64,000 nucleotides of DNA from Zopfochytrium polystomum. Lineage: Eukaryota; Chytridiomycota; Chytridiomycetes; Chytridiales; Chytridiaceae. The stretch lies in NCBI GenBank assembly GCA_025765615.1, contig JAIVFJ010000295.1:1-64000 (forward strand). Reading direction: 5' to 3'. Shown here piece after piece: positions 31,877-42,779 of this stretch. Each line of letters starts with the position of its first letter. The first letter of the stretch is position 1. Made by a program: the position numbers and the translations under genes. The notes under the pieces were generated by a model that worked only from the letters and a program-made list of their open reading frames with translations, had not been told where the DNA came from and searched no databases.

Positions 31877-33033
31877 ATGGCTGACTGTGTACCTGACACC
31901 AAACACGATGCTGATAGGCCTGCCTCTGCAGAAGCAGGTTCTGACACACGCCGTCGCACTATCGTCACACTGGGCGATGCTACTGTTGTTGCTATTGCCG
32001 ACGAGACCTTTCCTGACTGACTGGTAGGCAAGAGGTGGTGCACCACTACGTATCATCACTAACTCTGGTATAAGGGTATTGTCATTGACGCTGATGGTGA
32101 CGATGACGAGAGTGGCCTTCCTCAGAGAGGGTTCTTCCAACTCGAGGCTTGAGTCTTCATGTTCACGCGCCACTCTGCTCTCACAGATGACATTAGTACG
32201 GATGGCCACTTTGCTCTCCTCAGTACTACTGGTGGTTATTGCCAAGCCATCCTACCTGAGTCTGACCTCGAGCAGTACATTGTCGAACAGCTGTCCATTG
32301 ACCTTGATGAACTGATGCCTGCTGGCCTCGTTGCCCTGAATGGATTGATTGGCTTTTTGCCCACCTGCCCCGCGACTGGCCTGGCGCTCCTGTCCTTACA
32401 TCCCCCAGCGAGACAGATACATTGGATATAACCACTACCCTCAAAAACCTGGACGGCACATACATGATGTCTACCTTCATGCACCTCGGTATCCACATCA
32501 ACTTTGAAACTGCTGTTGATGAGCTTTTTGAACCTGTTCACTTCTACCTCGAAGCCATCGACGCTGATGGTGTCTTCCTCCCCTGGGAAGGCAAGTTCGT
32601 ACGACCTGGTGTGGGTATCGTCACCCAAGGTTCGCCCTCAGAGCTCCACCTGTATCGCTACTTCCGCGCGGTGTACCCCAATCTACCTGCCGTACCCCGG
32701 GTAACTGACAACTGGGCTACCCAGGTTGCTAGTATCCCCAGCTTTCGCACTGCAGCTGAACGGCCCTTCCCGATCCCCTCGCGCGTGGAACGATTCACAG
32801 TGCCTACTGAGAGTCGTCGCCCGCGAGTTTTGCCTGATCCTTCAGCTTTCGTCCACCCACGACCAGGCGTATGCCTTTCGTCGATGTCCTCAGAGGTCCC
32901 GACCTCTGACGCCACTTCCCGCCCTCAGTCATCCCCTTCTGCCCGTTTTGATGCTGAGGCAGCCCGAACTGCAGCTGCCCGCGCTGCCCTTGCCGCGGGG
33001 TGCACTTACAATTGCAGTTGTTTCCGTGTTTGA
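31877..33033 (+). pseudogene. Cassette gene 2, unknown protein, interrupted
   Basis: The ATG at 31877 opens a frame (MADCVPDTKHDADRPA) that stops at 32020. Protein-like sequence continues in other frames: an acidic segment near 32070-32150, SALTDDISTDGHFALLSTTG near 32165-32230, and from ~32422 a long frame to 33033 (FMHLGIHINFETAVDELF, HFYLEAIDADGVFLPWEG, then an Arg/Ser/Pro-rich tail). A weak GTAGGC...TATAAG intron could remove part of the first break, but not all of it. No family is recognised. The end runs into the right direct repeat, so the repeat may include its 3' UTR. Confidence 0.45.
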
Positions 33034-33395
33034 GTTCCCTGCTGGTGACCTTCTGACCCCTACATTGTCAACTACCTTCTCTCTCTCCCCCTTGTTGCTG
33101 GCGACGACAAGGGCTCCTGCAGCACCCCCCGCAATGAGGGGTGCTAGGTCGCGCCCTGTCTGTCCGGTCTCTATTAACCGCTGAGATTAGGTTACTTCAA
33201 TAAAAACCCCCGTTTCCCTCTTCTCTCTCTTTATTCTGTGGTTATGTTACACCCTTCCGTTTCCCCTCGCACCAGCCTGCAGCCATGTGAGTAATCAGTG
33301 ATCCTGCACCAATCCCTCAGAGGACTGTCCCTCTGAATGTTCATTCTTTGTGTTTGAGACCTCTGTTAGACAGATCAGTAGGGATACTTCCAGAA
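32996..33395 (+). repeat. Right copy of the ~430-bp direct repeat
   Basis: Partner of 26550-26985. It has the same block order, including CAATAAAAACCCCCG as a poly(A)-type site at about 33199. The copies differ by scattered substitutions and several indels, so they are old. Confidence 0.75.
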
Positions 33396-33409
33396 AGATT
33401 GATTTTTTT

Positions 33410-33440
33410 GAGGACGACAGGCTGTTGAGCCTGCGACCTC
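33410..33440. other. Conserved 31-nt stem-loop (copy 1)
   Basis: GAGG-acg-ACAGGCT-gttg-AGCCTGcgaCCTC can fold into a two-tier hairpin. The same structure with compensating context occurs in inverted orientation at 63435-63465, and similarity extends about 60 bp beyond the hairpin (…GTATACC…TTTTTAACTG…TTGTGAGGATTA). Between 33441 and 33700 I see no gene. Confidence 0.6.
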
Positions 33441-33701
33441 AAATAAAAAGAGTATACCCTGCTTTTTTAACTGATAACTTGTGAGGATTATCAATTTGAA
33501 TTGACCAAACAAGGCTTCACGAAAGTAACATAACAAAGTCAGACCCTGTTTCTTATTATTTTTGTGGGTTATTTTTGTCCCTGCAAGCTGAACTCCTGAG
33601 ATTTGGACAGTCTCTTAGTCGCAGCCATGTATATTATTCCTGTTATTATTACACACTAAGTTGCAGGCCAAATTCATAAGGCTGCTCCACACTATGGCAA
33701 G

Positions 33702-33813
33702 AGGCCCTCTAGCTCAGTGGTGTAGAGCGCAAGGGAGAGGTGCCAAGATCAAGACGTGCTGGCTGGCAGTCCAGAGTGAATAATGCGGAAATGCCAAATT
33801 CTGCACAACAACC
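33702..33813 (+). repeat. tRNA-derived SINE head, cut by insertion of element A
   Basis: It has an exact A-box-like TAGCTCAGTGG (33710-33720) with a D-arm GCTC/GAGC pair, and a B-box-like GATCAAGAC (33747-33755). The anticodon arm is collapsed, so this is not a functional tRNA. It is related to the copy at 62930-63195. Its downstream part is interrupted at 33813 by the element A insertion. Confidence 0.6.
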
Positions 33814-34042
33814 TGAAAGAATTTGCTATGGTGGCTGATTGATGGGTTGGGCTGCTGTGGTGTACACTACTGAAGGTGGTGGTGGTGGGAGGTTGATCTT
33901 GGCTTCTGTCAGTCTTGTGTTTGTCTTTATACAAAACTGTTACAAGGACCATCACTTGCAAAATGCTGCAAGTCATCCTTGCAGAGCAGTATCAGGTCAA
34001 AGCTCCTGCACACTGCTTACACCAAAAGACCCAAAACTAACA
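33814..34042 (-). repeat. 3' LTR of element A
   Basis: Starts TGTTAGTTTTGGGTC next to the polypurine tract and ends CAAATTCTTTCA. A TATAAAG lies mid-LTR in the sense direction. Confidence 0.92.
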
Positions 34043-35362
34043 CTCCCCCCTAAGCTGTGGGCAGGAGCAAAGGCCGGCACGGAGGAAAACCTTAAGCCAT
34101 AGTCAACTTAAGGAAACCGTACACCAGAGAAAGAAGAATCACAAACAGGTATGACAGGCCATCGGATGGCAGAACAGAAAGAACAGACCACACTAACAAA
34201 AATGGATGGGGGCACATATTGAACTTCAGAGGTAAAAGAAATGAGTCAAAGTAATGAAAAAGAACAAAGAAGAAAACAGCTTCACAGATAAGAAAAAATG
34301 AATCAGAGGAAACAGACCAGTGCTACTCAGATGGTATTCACTGAGAGCAGCTGAGAGAGATTTTGTCATATAGTATGCAGGCTGTTCTCCTCCAGCAATC
34401 CATTCAAGCCGTACTACCTTTTGTTCCACAAGTTCTTGAATATAATGATACTTTACCATGATATGTTTTGACTGATTGGTGTAAAGATCATTTGAACTGA
34501 GGTTGATCACACTGCTGTTGTCAGTGTAGATGACAAGTGGAGTTGGAGACAGAAGTTGAAGTGCTGAGTAGAGTTGGGATAGTGCCTTAAGTTCTCGTCC
34601 CAGTTCAGACACAGCTACATATTCAGCTTCCTGCGGTGACAGCATGACAGTACTGCTCTGAAGAGATGTCCAACTAATAGCTGTTCCTCCAAATAGAACA
34701 TAGTAGCCAGGCTGTGATTTCCCATCTGAGTGGACACCATGGGCAGCGACGGAGTAACCGGCTATATCTGTGCAGTTGCGAGAATAGAATAAACCATACT
34801 CACTATTACCATTGAGATATTCGAGAACCAGAATAAGGATCTTCATGTGTTGCTCGCTAGGGTCCTTGCTGAAGGCACCAAGATATGAAACTGCTGGGGC
34901 AAGGTCTGGTCGCCTGTGTGTTGCAAGGTAGTTGATGCCATCATGTATTGCCTGGTACAGTCTCTGATCTGCAGTTGCTTTGTCGATCCTGCGTGGCTGA
35001 AGATTGAGAGACGACTGGGAAGGCCAGTTACTGCAGTGGGGTTGTTGATAGTGTTTGCATGGCACTGGATTAACTCCTTGCTACAGACTTTCTTGTGTAA
35101 GAAGATTCTGTCATGTTGATGTTCCAGCTGCATATTGAGGATGGTTTTCATTGCTCCCATTTTGCAGAGTATGTAAAAAAGATTAGGCAAGGCAATGGCA
35201 GAAGAAGTTTTTGCCAGAATCACCAAAAACAAATTTTGTTAACTTAGCTTGCATTGTGGATGATGAGTTAATCTGACAAAGGAGGATGCAGAAATCCCAG
35301 AAGTTTGCACTTTCCTGTCAACTGTTTGATTTTGGTGGCTGTTCAACTCCAGCAGTCAGTGC

Positions 35363-35583
35363 TGTCAGGAACAGGGCAGGACAGGACAAGGCAGAGAAGG
35401 AACTTTTGAGATCTTCCTTGTCAAGACTCAAAGGAAGTTCCAAAAAGAGCAATTAGTAATACAGTGATACCAATGATAACACGACAAGTCAGGAAAGCAA
35501 AGAAGGTTCCAGAGGGTTCCACAAGGTTCCATGAAGGAATGTTCTAGAAGGTTCCGGAGGTTTCCAGAGGGTGATTCATAACA
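35363..35583 (-). mobile_element. Solo LTR family 3 inside element A, with target duplication
   Basis: It runs from TGTCAGGAACAGG to GATTCATAACA (plus strand) and is flanked by AGTGC at 35358-35362 and 35584-35588. Copy B lacks it at the same position, where the site reads as an uninterrupted CAGTG-type sequence. It keeps the heat-shock elements but lacks the TATA segment. The insertion postdates the ancestor of A and B. Confidence 0.92.
35537..35554 (-). promoter_or_regulatory. Perfect four-unit heat-shock element, LTR3 in element A
   Basis: GAA-tg-TTC-ta-GAA-gg-TTC in exact 5-bp phase. It is the same site as in the copies at 12076 and 52629. Confidence 0.8.
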
Positions 35584-35996
35584 AGTGCGGTGGTAATGAA
35601 CTGCTCGATGCAGATTTGGCATATAAAATATGCTGTTGAGGTATGTGTTGCTGATATCCACTGTGCCAGTGTCCCAGTTGATTCAGGCAGCCATTTCAGT
35701 GAGTTAACAAAGACTATTGATTAGGACAAAAGGTGGGTGAGTATTCTGAATATAAATGCAATGACACTAAGTGGGGCCCTTAGCCAAGAGCTGTGCATAG
35801 AAGCACTCAATGCTGCTGTCTTCACAAAGTTTGACCTTGTAGGCCCATATGTTCCAGGTTTTGTTGACATTCGTGGGTTGTTCAATAACTTCAAAAGCTG
35901 TCTGCACATATACAAGGGTCTGGGCAAGGTGTGCTTGTCAAACACAGTTGGCCTGAATGTGTACACTGAAGGTAAGAAGTTTGTGGTGGATTCCAA

Positions 35997-38892
35997 ACTT
36001 TAAAGTGCTATGTTTGTTTTGTGGTTGTAGAGAAATAGAATCTACTTGTGATGGTTTTAACTTTAAGAAACTTTAGGGAAAATTAGTTCAGATTTTCTAA
36101 GATACCCTGCACACAAAAGAAAGCACGAGAGAAAACTCTGCACAGGTGAGCCTTCCGCACGATGCTGGTCTGGGCTCCCCCCAGTACCCTATGAGGAGAG
36201 GCGACCACTCCCCCATACACAGCTTGCCCTCAACGCTTTCCCCTGCGTCTCGCCTGGGCACATCAGGAGAATAACTGTCTCCTGGTTGGTACTCCTTGCA
36301 GAATGGGCTCCCTGCTCAGGACTCCACCTCCTCTGACACAGGTCCAGGCCGCACTAGCCTACAAGCTGGGACTTCGGTGTTCGTGGGCCTTCGGTTGATT
36401 TCACATTGCCGGTCTGCCACATCAGTCCGGCCTTCCACAGTCATGCCTATAGTGCTCCCAGTAAGGCCCACTGGGGGTGACGTTAATTGCAGTAGCACGG
36501 AATCCAACCCGTCGTGCCGTCACCTCCAACACCAGAGCTGTACACCGTTATCCGATTCACTTTCGCTGTGGATTACCATGTGGTTGATACTTTTTACCAA
36601 TTCCAGTTTAACTTTTTCCAATTCTGATTGCTGAAGCTGAATGCTGACCGAATGGAGGAAGTTGTTGTTTTCTGGAGTGACTCTGCTGTGGGGAATGGTT
36701 GATGCTTTGTCTGACTTTGTTGAGGCTGCAGAAAACTGAAAGCAATTCCAATTCAACTTGTTCAACTGGCAAAATTCAAGTTCAAAGATGGTTCAAGGTG
36801 ACTGGTGACTGAATGGAGCAAAGTGGTGATGTTGGTGTTGTTTCTGAAGCTGATCTGCAGGTATGAATAGTTGAAGGTTTCCTGAATTTTGCTGATACTG
36901 CTGAGGTTTGAATAGTTTGATGATATGGTAATTGTAACTGTATGTGAGGTGGTTGATTTTTGCTTTTGTTGGTCTAGAGTGGAGAATAAAGATAGAGGCA
37001 AAGTTAGTGGTAGAAAGCATTAGTGAGAGTTAGTATATCCAGATGTTTCCACAGAGTTTGATTGCTTGATGCCTTTAGTCTCCAAGTGATGTTGTGGAAT
37101 TTATGCTGGTAGGAGAGTGCTAGTGCAAGCAAAGGGAACAAAGACTTCGCCTGATGTCTTCTACTCTGCCTCGTTAAAGAATCAGCAGAATGTTTTTGTC
37201 AAGTCTAACATCCAAGCCAAAACCACAAAGTTTCTGGTCAGATTACAAAAGTTGAGGGCAATCTCTGAAGCTTCCAGATCCTGGTTATGCTGCATGAATG
37301 CATGCTGGATGAATGCATGAGGCATTCAAAGAACATAGCTGTTCTGGAGTGACTCTATTAAGAGCAGTTTGAAATCTAGAGTCAGTTAGATTTGGTTCGG
37401 CTAAGGAAGAATCTCAGATGAGAATGGAACTTCAGCAATCTTGCAAGGTTGAGCTTGTTTATAGTTTGCTCTGAAAAAGTGTTAGTGTTGAGTGTCCAAT
37501 AAAGATAAACGTTGATACTCCTCGGAATGAGGCAAAAGTTATTTCAAGGAACATTGTGTTTTGTCACAGAAGTTGGTTAGGATAATTCATCAGAGTGATG
37601 CAATTGAGGTGAGGACTCAGGTATGGCTGTCGAATTTCCTGTGATGTGGGACCTGGAGTAGTGTGTTAGTATGTCTGTGTATAAAAGCTGAAGCAGTCAA
37701 TATGTGTGAGTTGAGGTCCCTAGCCAGGGTCAAGTAAGCCCAGCAATAATAGTGTATTCCATAGTTCGAATCCTGAGTCCAGATTCATTTGGCTAAAATA
37801 GATAGAGTGTTTTCCTAGGCAGCAGCCTGGCACCAAGAAGACCATGCCAAGTTGGTGCCAATCCATGCTGAGACCACTTTGCAACTCTGCGCTGATGATC
37901 ATCGTTCACTTATTCCAAGCATTCTCCATCTAATTGGCAATACAGTGCCGGTGATCATCTTTCACTTATCCCTAGAATCCTCCCCCCTAAGTGGAAGATG
38001 ATGTTTGATGTTGTACTGGGCGCTGGCTTGTGCTGATGACAAATACTCTGAGTATTAAGTGGAACGGAAACCCAGTGTCAACAGTTTTCCTCCTCCTCTG
38101 CTCAAGCAGATAATATATGAGAGGTTTTGACCCTGTGCCGGTCACGCTTGCCTAGCAACCACTCAGAATAGACTGTTTACAAAATGGTTAGAGGATTGTT
38201 AAACTACTCAACCAGTCCTTGTTCTATCAATGAATGGACTGCAAATTGTCTTTGGCTGAAGTGCTGAAGTTATGTGAGAAAAGATAAGGAGAGGCTTAGC
38301 TTGATGTAACAGAGTCCAAAGTTATGAGGAAATTGCACAAGGTTGCCGTGGTCGTGAGAGTTGGCACTTGCACAACTATTGGTCATCCCAATCACTAATA
38401 TGTTTGATGGTGAGAGTTTCAGTGTGGTTGAAAACACTCTATCAGGGAATCCAGAAATTGAACTGCCAACTCCATGGGTTGATAGACAAGGAAAACACCA
38501 TATCATTAATTCCTAATTTGTTATGCCCTGTTGAAAATGAGTAAGTAATATTGAGAGGGCACAGGGACAGTTGTTAGAGGTGCAGGTCTCCAAAAACTAA
38601 AATGCCTGTGTTGATGTTCATGGAATGATGAATCATTACTGACAGGAGACTGCATGGCTGAATGTTGAGAGGATAAAGGCAGTTACTTTGATGCATATCA
38701 AAAGCGAAGAGCAAAACACTTAGCAGATTGATTATTAGTTGATGGAGCTGGTTGGTTTTTGAGGACCTCTGCTGTTTGTTGTTCAATCAATATGAAGGCA
38801 GATAACCAGGATAGTAATAGTTGGTGTGGTGATTTCTGGTGCAGCAGTAGCCGAGTGATTGTTGCTTGATCAGCCAGCTCATGTGTTGCTTA
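35997..38892 (-). other. Long non-coding centre of element A
   Basis: No protease, integrase or other recognisable domain is found in any frame. The region is conserved with copies B and C: a GC-richer ~440-bp block (36130-36560), a Gln/His-rich short frame (37020-36762), a segment containing CCTCCCCCCTAAG (complement of a polypurine tract, about 37980), and an antisense LTR-like segment with ATAATATATGAG at about 38110. It looks like an older nested insertion carried along during amplification. Confidence 0.6.
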
Positions 38893-39387
38893 TCATAGTT
38901 GTTTTGTCAAACAGGTTTTGAAGAGTGAGATTAGTTTGGCTAAACTTGTTATCTGAGGAGCTGGGTTGCCGACAACAAGAAAAACTTTTCCTTTTCCCAT
39001 ATCCAACAGGCTTTGGCCCAGTGAGCCAACAAAGATTCGAACAACTTGTTGGAAAGGGCGAATATGATGGAGAAGTTCTCCAGCTGCTGACTTTGCAAAG
39101 CTGTCGACTCGATGGTACGCTTCAGTGAATCGGGTAATGAAGGCATCTGAGGCTTCAGTTGGTTCCATTTTAATGCATTCAAAGTCGTCAATGATCTCCT
39201 TTGCAAGTTCGACCAGGTGTGATTTGGGTGAGGGTTTCTCTGGTCCACAAGACGGAGGCACCAGTTGGAATCTCTGTCCTTGGAATGGTCCATCTCTGAT
39301 GAGACAGGTTCCAGTGTCCCAGAGGTCTAGTGGATCAACTGCATCGTTCTGCTCTGCGTTGATGTGATTGGTTGAGTCAGTAGTCAT
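38893..39387 (-). CDS. Gag-like protein of element A
   Basis: An ATG-initiated 164-codon frame shares its core with copy B and, in pieces, with C. The core EASDAFITRFTEAYHRVDSFAKSA and PFQQVVRIFVGSLGQSLLDM fits a copia Gag-type helical domain. It is shorter than usual Gag and has no zinc knuckle. Copy A lacks a ~100-bp stretch present in B after PPSCGPEK. Confidence 0.6.
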   Translation of the reverse strand: MTTDSTNHINAEQNDAVDPLDLWDTGTCLIRDGPFQGQRFQLVPPSCGPEKPSPKSHLVELAKEIIDDFECIKMEPTEASDAFITRFTEAYHRVDSFAKSAAGELLHHIRPFQQVVRIFVGSLGQSLLDMGKGKVFLVVGNPAPQITSLAKLISLFKTCLTKQL

Positions 39388-39986
39388 GTTGTTTTCTCAG
39401 GACGATTATGTGTGCCAAGTTTGAAGGGATTTCGTTGGATTTTGGGTGTGTGGTGAAGGTGGTGTTGCAGCAGATGAAAAGTTGGTTTGTTAGCTTGGTG
39501 TGTGTCAGGTAGGGGGGTGGTCGTTGTCTCCAATTGGGGACAAAAAATCAAAAATTAATGGTGAGGGTTGGAGGAAATCTGGTGACCCTGAATGGAAAAA
39601 GGCGTCGCTTATCACGAAGGAGAGTGATTTTGGGGTGCCGTTGGTGGCAGTCGTGTAGTCCCGAAGCAGGCCTTTCCAATGATAGCTTGGGATCGGCTGG
39701 GGGAGGTCTGGAAGGCGAGCAAATTGAGGTTGAAGTTGGAAAAGTGGGCGACGACTTTGGAGGCGGTGGATACGACGTAGGAGCGTCCGATCCGAGATCA
39801 GGTGGGTTCGTTGGAAAGAGGAGATCAAGAGCTTTCCGATGGTAGTAACGAAATTGCTGTACGATGTCTGTAGCGCCCGTGATCGCTCCACGAAGTTGGC
39901 AGATCTGAAAAGCGTACAACCCCTTCTACTGATTGGATTTTGTTGAAACCAAGGGGGAAGTGATTGGGATGGGTAACAGTTTTGTA

Positions 39987-40215
39987 TGAAAGAATTTGCT
40001 ATGGTGGCTGATTGATGGGTTGGGCTGCTGTGGTGTACACTACTGAAGGTGGTGGTGGTGGGAGGTTGATCTTGGCTTCTGTCAGTCTTGTGTTTGTCTT
40101 TATACAAAACTGTTACAAGGACCATCACTTGCAAAATGGTGCAAGTCATCCTTGCAGAGCAGTATCAGGTCAAAGCTCCTGCACACTGCTTACACCAAAA
40201 GACCCAAAACTAACA
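39987..40215 (-). repeat. 5' LTR of element A
   Basis: It matches the 3' LTR at 33814-34042 almost exactly, indicating a fairly recent insertion. The internal leader begins TACAAAACTGTTACCC just inside (the primer-binding position). An ORF from within the LTR through the leader is probably not translated. Confidence 0.92.
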
Positions 40216-40329
40216 CAACCAGCCTTACCCTCCCCAATTTTTGGAAATGGATTAGGATGATGTGCTTCAGTGGGTATAAGTACAGAGTCCAGGTGTACAC
40301 AGAGCTAACACAGAGCTGCTGCATAAGCT

Positions 40330-40760
40330 GCCATGATGAAAGGGTTCATGAAAGGGTATGGGATCCTTGGGTTTTGTCTCCTTTCTTCATTAATGATTTT
40401 TTTGTTTATTTCTTCAATTAGTAGTTTATCCTGTTTTTCCTGTGTTTACTGTTTTATCTTTTATTTTTTTGTTTGTTTGTTGTCTCGTCTCTGGTCTAAC
40501 TTGGCTTTGGCCTTGTGCCCCAGATGAAACCCTTTTGTGTCTTGCACCAGAGGATTATGCTTTCTTTTGTGATTGTGCTTGTTTCATGCTTTGGTGTGAG
40601 AAACCCCTCTTTTGTGTTAGAGATTTCGTTGTGTTTTTCTTGGGCTTTTTAAGACTCCAAATACACTTTCCTGTCTTCGGCTCCTAGACACCCTCCTTTT
40701 GCCCTTTTTCATTTGTCAGGTTCCTAAGAGGGGCGTCGTAAAAGCATATTTGGCTGCAAT
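40330..40760 (+). repeat. Deletion derivative of the Helitron-flank sequence at 61.8-62.96 kb
   Basis: Blocks align in order with the reverse complement of 61780-62960: GGGTATGxGATC, CAATTAGTAxTTTxTCCTGTTTTTCCTG, TTTCTTGGGCTTxTTAAGACTCCAAATACA, and GACxCCxCCTTTTGCCCTTTTTCA. A ~750-bp middle part is missing. It is probably a non-autonomous copy of the same element. From 40761 to 41129 I see only unassigned sequence. Confidence 0.65.
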
Positions 40761-41129
40761 GCAACAAACTGCTTTATTACTGTTTCAACTCTCGCACAGC
40801 TTGAAGGAACACCTGTCCAATGTGATCTAGCGACTGGTCCTACTTTGTCACCAGATCTGCCAGTGCTTTATCTTGCCAAGCAGCCAACTCCTAAATGGCT
40901 TCAGCAAGCCCAGCCTTCGTGATCCCACCATCTCCACTCAACGCAGCCCCTCAAATCGCATCACCCAGATAGTTCTGAATACCTTTGCCAATGGTACTCA
41001 AGGCTAATGGCAGGTCTTGCTTTTCTTGCTTCATTTTTGGGGAACAGAGCGCAATGAACCAGCTCAAGTGGAACTCGACAATGAGCTCAAACTGGGAGTG
41101 GGTGCAGGCCCTGTTCGTGGACGCTTGGA

Positions 41130-41860
41130 TTAACTGCTATTGGGGTCATCTTCAGTCTTGCCAGAGACTGTGTCAGCCTCTTCCGCCACGTTGGCATCCT
41201 CATGCTTGAGATGGGCAAAGATTTGATCGTCCAGCTCTGTGGCAGGAGCACTGGGATCCGCCACAGCCGAGTGGGTGCCAGGAGTTTCAAATGATCCACC
41301 CGAAAGCCCCTTCCGCCCACTGACATAGTGTACCATAGTGTTCCAATATGACGGCAGGTGAGACCTCTTCTTGTTGCCTGTTTCAAGGAAAGACGCTTTC
41401 AAAGAACCATATTGCTTCTTCAAGGCGCTAAATTTTCCTTTAATCTGTCATGGTGCAAGTTCAGTTATGTGGTAATTGAGATCTGACTGTGTCATACCTG
41501 AGACTCTGAATAAAGAACACCGCTCTGAGCATTAAACTCCAAGATAACCTTATTCCACGTGGCGATTATCCCATTCTTGTTGCTGGAGTCCAGGAACCCA
41601 TTGTGATGAGTTTCGAGGCGACTTTTGAGAAGAATTTCCACCTTATCATCACCCCAGTCCGCCTCGTTGAAGCCTCCTTCTGGGACCTCCTCTGCAAACT
41701 TTTATAGCAGTTGTCCCCTCTTTTTCTTTGGTGGAGCGTCCAAGGTTCCGATTTCAGGTCCCTTTTTTGGGGTCTTGGCTGGACAAGCGGTAGTGTTCCT
41801 TGTTGGTGCTGGGAGGATTGGGGTCACTGAGGGCAGCGCGGCTCCTGCTTTGACTGACAT
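41130..41860 (-). pseudogene. Myb/SANT-like DNA-binding protein, one in-frame stop
   Basis: Exon 1 (41860-41498) begins MSVKAGAALPSV, has a Lys-rich nuclear-signal-like PPKKKRG, then an in-frame TAA near 41703, then WGDDKVEILLKSRLETHHNG and WNKVILEFNAQSG. A 53-nt intron (41497-41445, GTATGA...GACAG) is followed by IKGKFSALKKQYGSLKASFLE and YWNTMVHYV. Spaced Trp/Leu and the K-x2-LKKQY pattern are typical of Myb/SANT-like domains found in fungal and oomycete proteins and alongside PIF/Harbinger transposases. No transposase is seen nearby. The acidic tail ends at 41130. The single stop could be a sequencing error. Confidence 0.6.
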
Positions 41861-42489
41861 GGCGTTTCCTAAATGAAAAAAATGAAAAAGATGCAAAACA
41901 GCACTGACCAGCTTGTAACAACAATTTCCTTGTTTGCTCAAAAACATTTTGCGCCTTTTCTACTTGAAACGACCTCTTAGCAAGTGGGTTTCTCACAATG
42001 TTTCCGGGATATTGCTTTAACTGCTTTCTCCTATTTTTAAGTCGATAGATTTTCTAATTATGTGGGTTTTTCCAAGTAGGCCCAGACAGAGCACATACAG
42101 ATAACGTTCAGGCTCATGGCAAGCTTTCTCGTGTACAACTCCAGCTGGACACCGTCTATCCTCTATTGGCAGCGATCGTATCGCCTGCACTCTGGTTGCC
42201 TATTGGGCGGCCATTGAGGGACCAGCCTCAATCTCCTGTGGAGCTGGGGCTAGAAGCACCTCCTGTCCAGTGCATTTTTTCCCTATCGCATATTGGAATT
42301 GTCCTCTAAAGTACAGCGAAATCTCCTGCACAAATTGCGGAGGAAGAGCCCCATACCCCACGCCCCACAAAAAAACAAGCCCTGGTCGAACCTGTTTGTG
42401 CAGTCTTTCTGCCTGTCTGTGACCACTCAATCCTGGCCTAATTAGAATCTCGTCATGAGAAATGTACTACAAAAAAAGTGTTAGTTCCC
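41861..42489. other. Unassigned sequence
   Basis: A 76-codon minus frame at 42430-42200 has no recognisable family. Nothing else is supported. Confidence 0.4.
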
Positions 42490-42660
42490 ATTTCCCCCTG
42501 TAAACTCTACCATCCTCTTGCTAGATGATGATCAGTGAATCTGAATCTGGACTAAGCACTTTCTCCCTCAGACGTGCTTCTGCCCTTAGTCCTTTCCAAA
42601 GTGAGGGGGATTTTGCCAAACATAGTGAAACTTTGCAGTCACTGACAGCCAACCTGTCTT
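42490..42660 (-). repeat. SINE body, head missing
   Basis: Aligns in order with the SINE at 62930-63195 (sense minus): TGCAAAGTxxxACTATG, GGCAAAATCCCCCTCACTTT, GGACTxAGGxC, and GAAGTGCTTAGxCCAGAT. The tRNA-like head is absent. A T-run at 42674-42686 follows. Confidence 0.65.
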
Positions 42661-42779
42661 GGATATATTGTTCATTTTTTTTTTTTTAATTGTTCCAGCG
42701 CCAGAGGGCCAGGCGGGAAGAGAAAGTGCCATTGGCGGTGAACTGTAGTTGACTTAGTCAAGGTATCACCTCAGCAAAC

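Larger units (their letters stand above)
34226..35996 (-). pseudogene. Element A degenerate RT and RNase H
   Basis: Upstream pieces keep the RT entry pattern KVKLCEDSSIECFYARLMAKG-like sequence (weaker here than in copy B) and VDISNTYLNS (cf. the copia DVKTAFLNG motif) near 35650. After a solo LTR3 insertion and loss of the YVDD region, the frame 35065-34226 holds the post-RT connection (HRRPDLAPAVSYLGAF) and a good copia RNase H (SPQEAEYVAVSELGRELKAL, VIYTDNSSVINLSSN, ADYMTKSLS-like as AYYMTKSLS). The RNase H frame is intact to its stop but has no intact RT ahead of it. Confidence 0.85.
33814..40215 (-). mobile_element. Full-length copia-type element, copy A (6,402 bp)
   Basis: It is bounded by 229-bp LTRs with TG...CA ends, and flanked by the perfect 5-bp duplication CAACC at 33809-33813 and 40216-40220. 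In sense order (minus) it has a 5' LTR, an untranslated leader, a gag-like frame, a long non-coding centre, degenerate RT and RNase H, the polypurine tract TAGGGGGGAG and the 3' LTR. Protease and integrase are not detectable, so it cannot be autonomous. It carries an internal solo LTR3 and an antisense LTR-like segment near 38030-38170. Copy B at 44346-50502 shares the structure. Confidence 0.92.

Noticed and set aside
33702..33780. Functional tRNA gene
   Set aside because: A and B boxes are present, but the anticodon arm is too short and the acceptor ends do not pair; it was kept as a SINE head.
37700..37800. Possible tRNA gene at GTTCGAATCC (also near 47985-48030)
   Set aside because: The B-box matches perfectly, but the T-stem does not pair and no acceptor or D-arm fits; it lies inside the repeated centre of elements A and B.
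39505..40149. A 214-codon frame from inside the 5' LTR of element A (and its twin at 49672-50460)
   Set aside because: It crosses the LTR, primer-binding site and leader, has no Gag or other motif, and differs in frame integrity between copies; it is best read as an untranslated leader.
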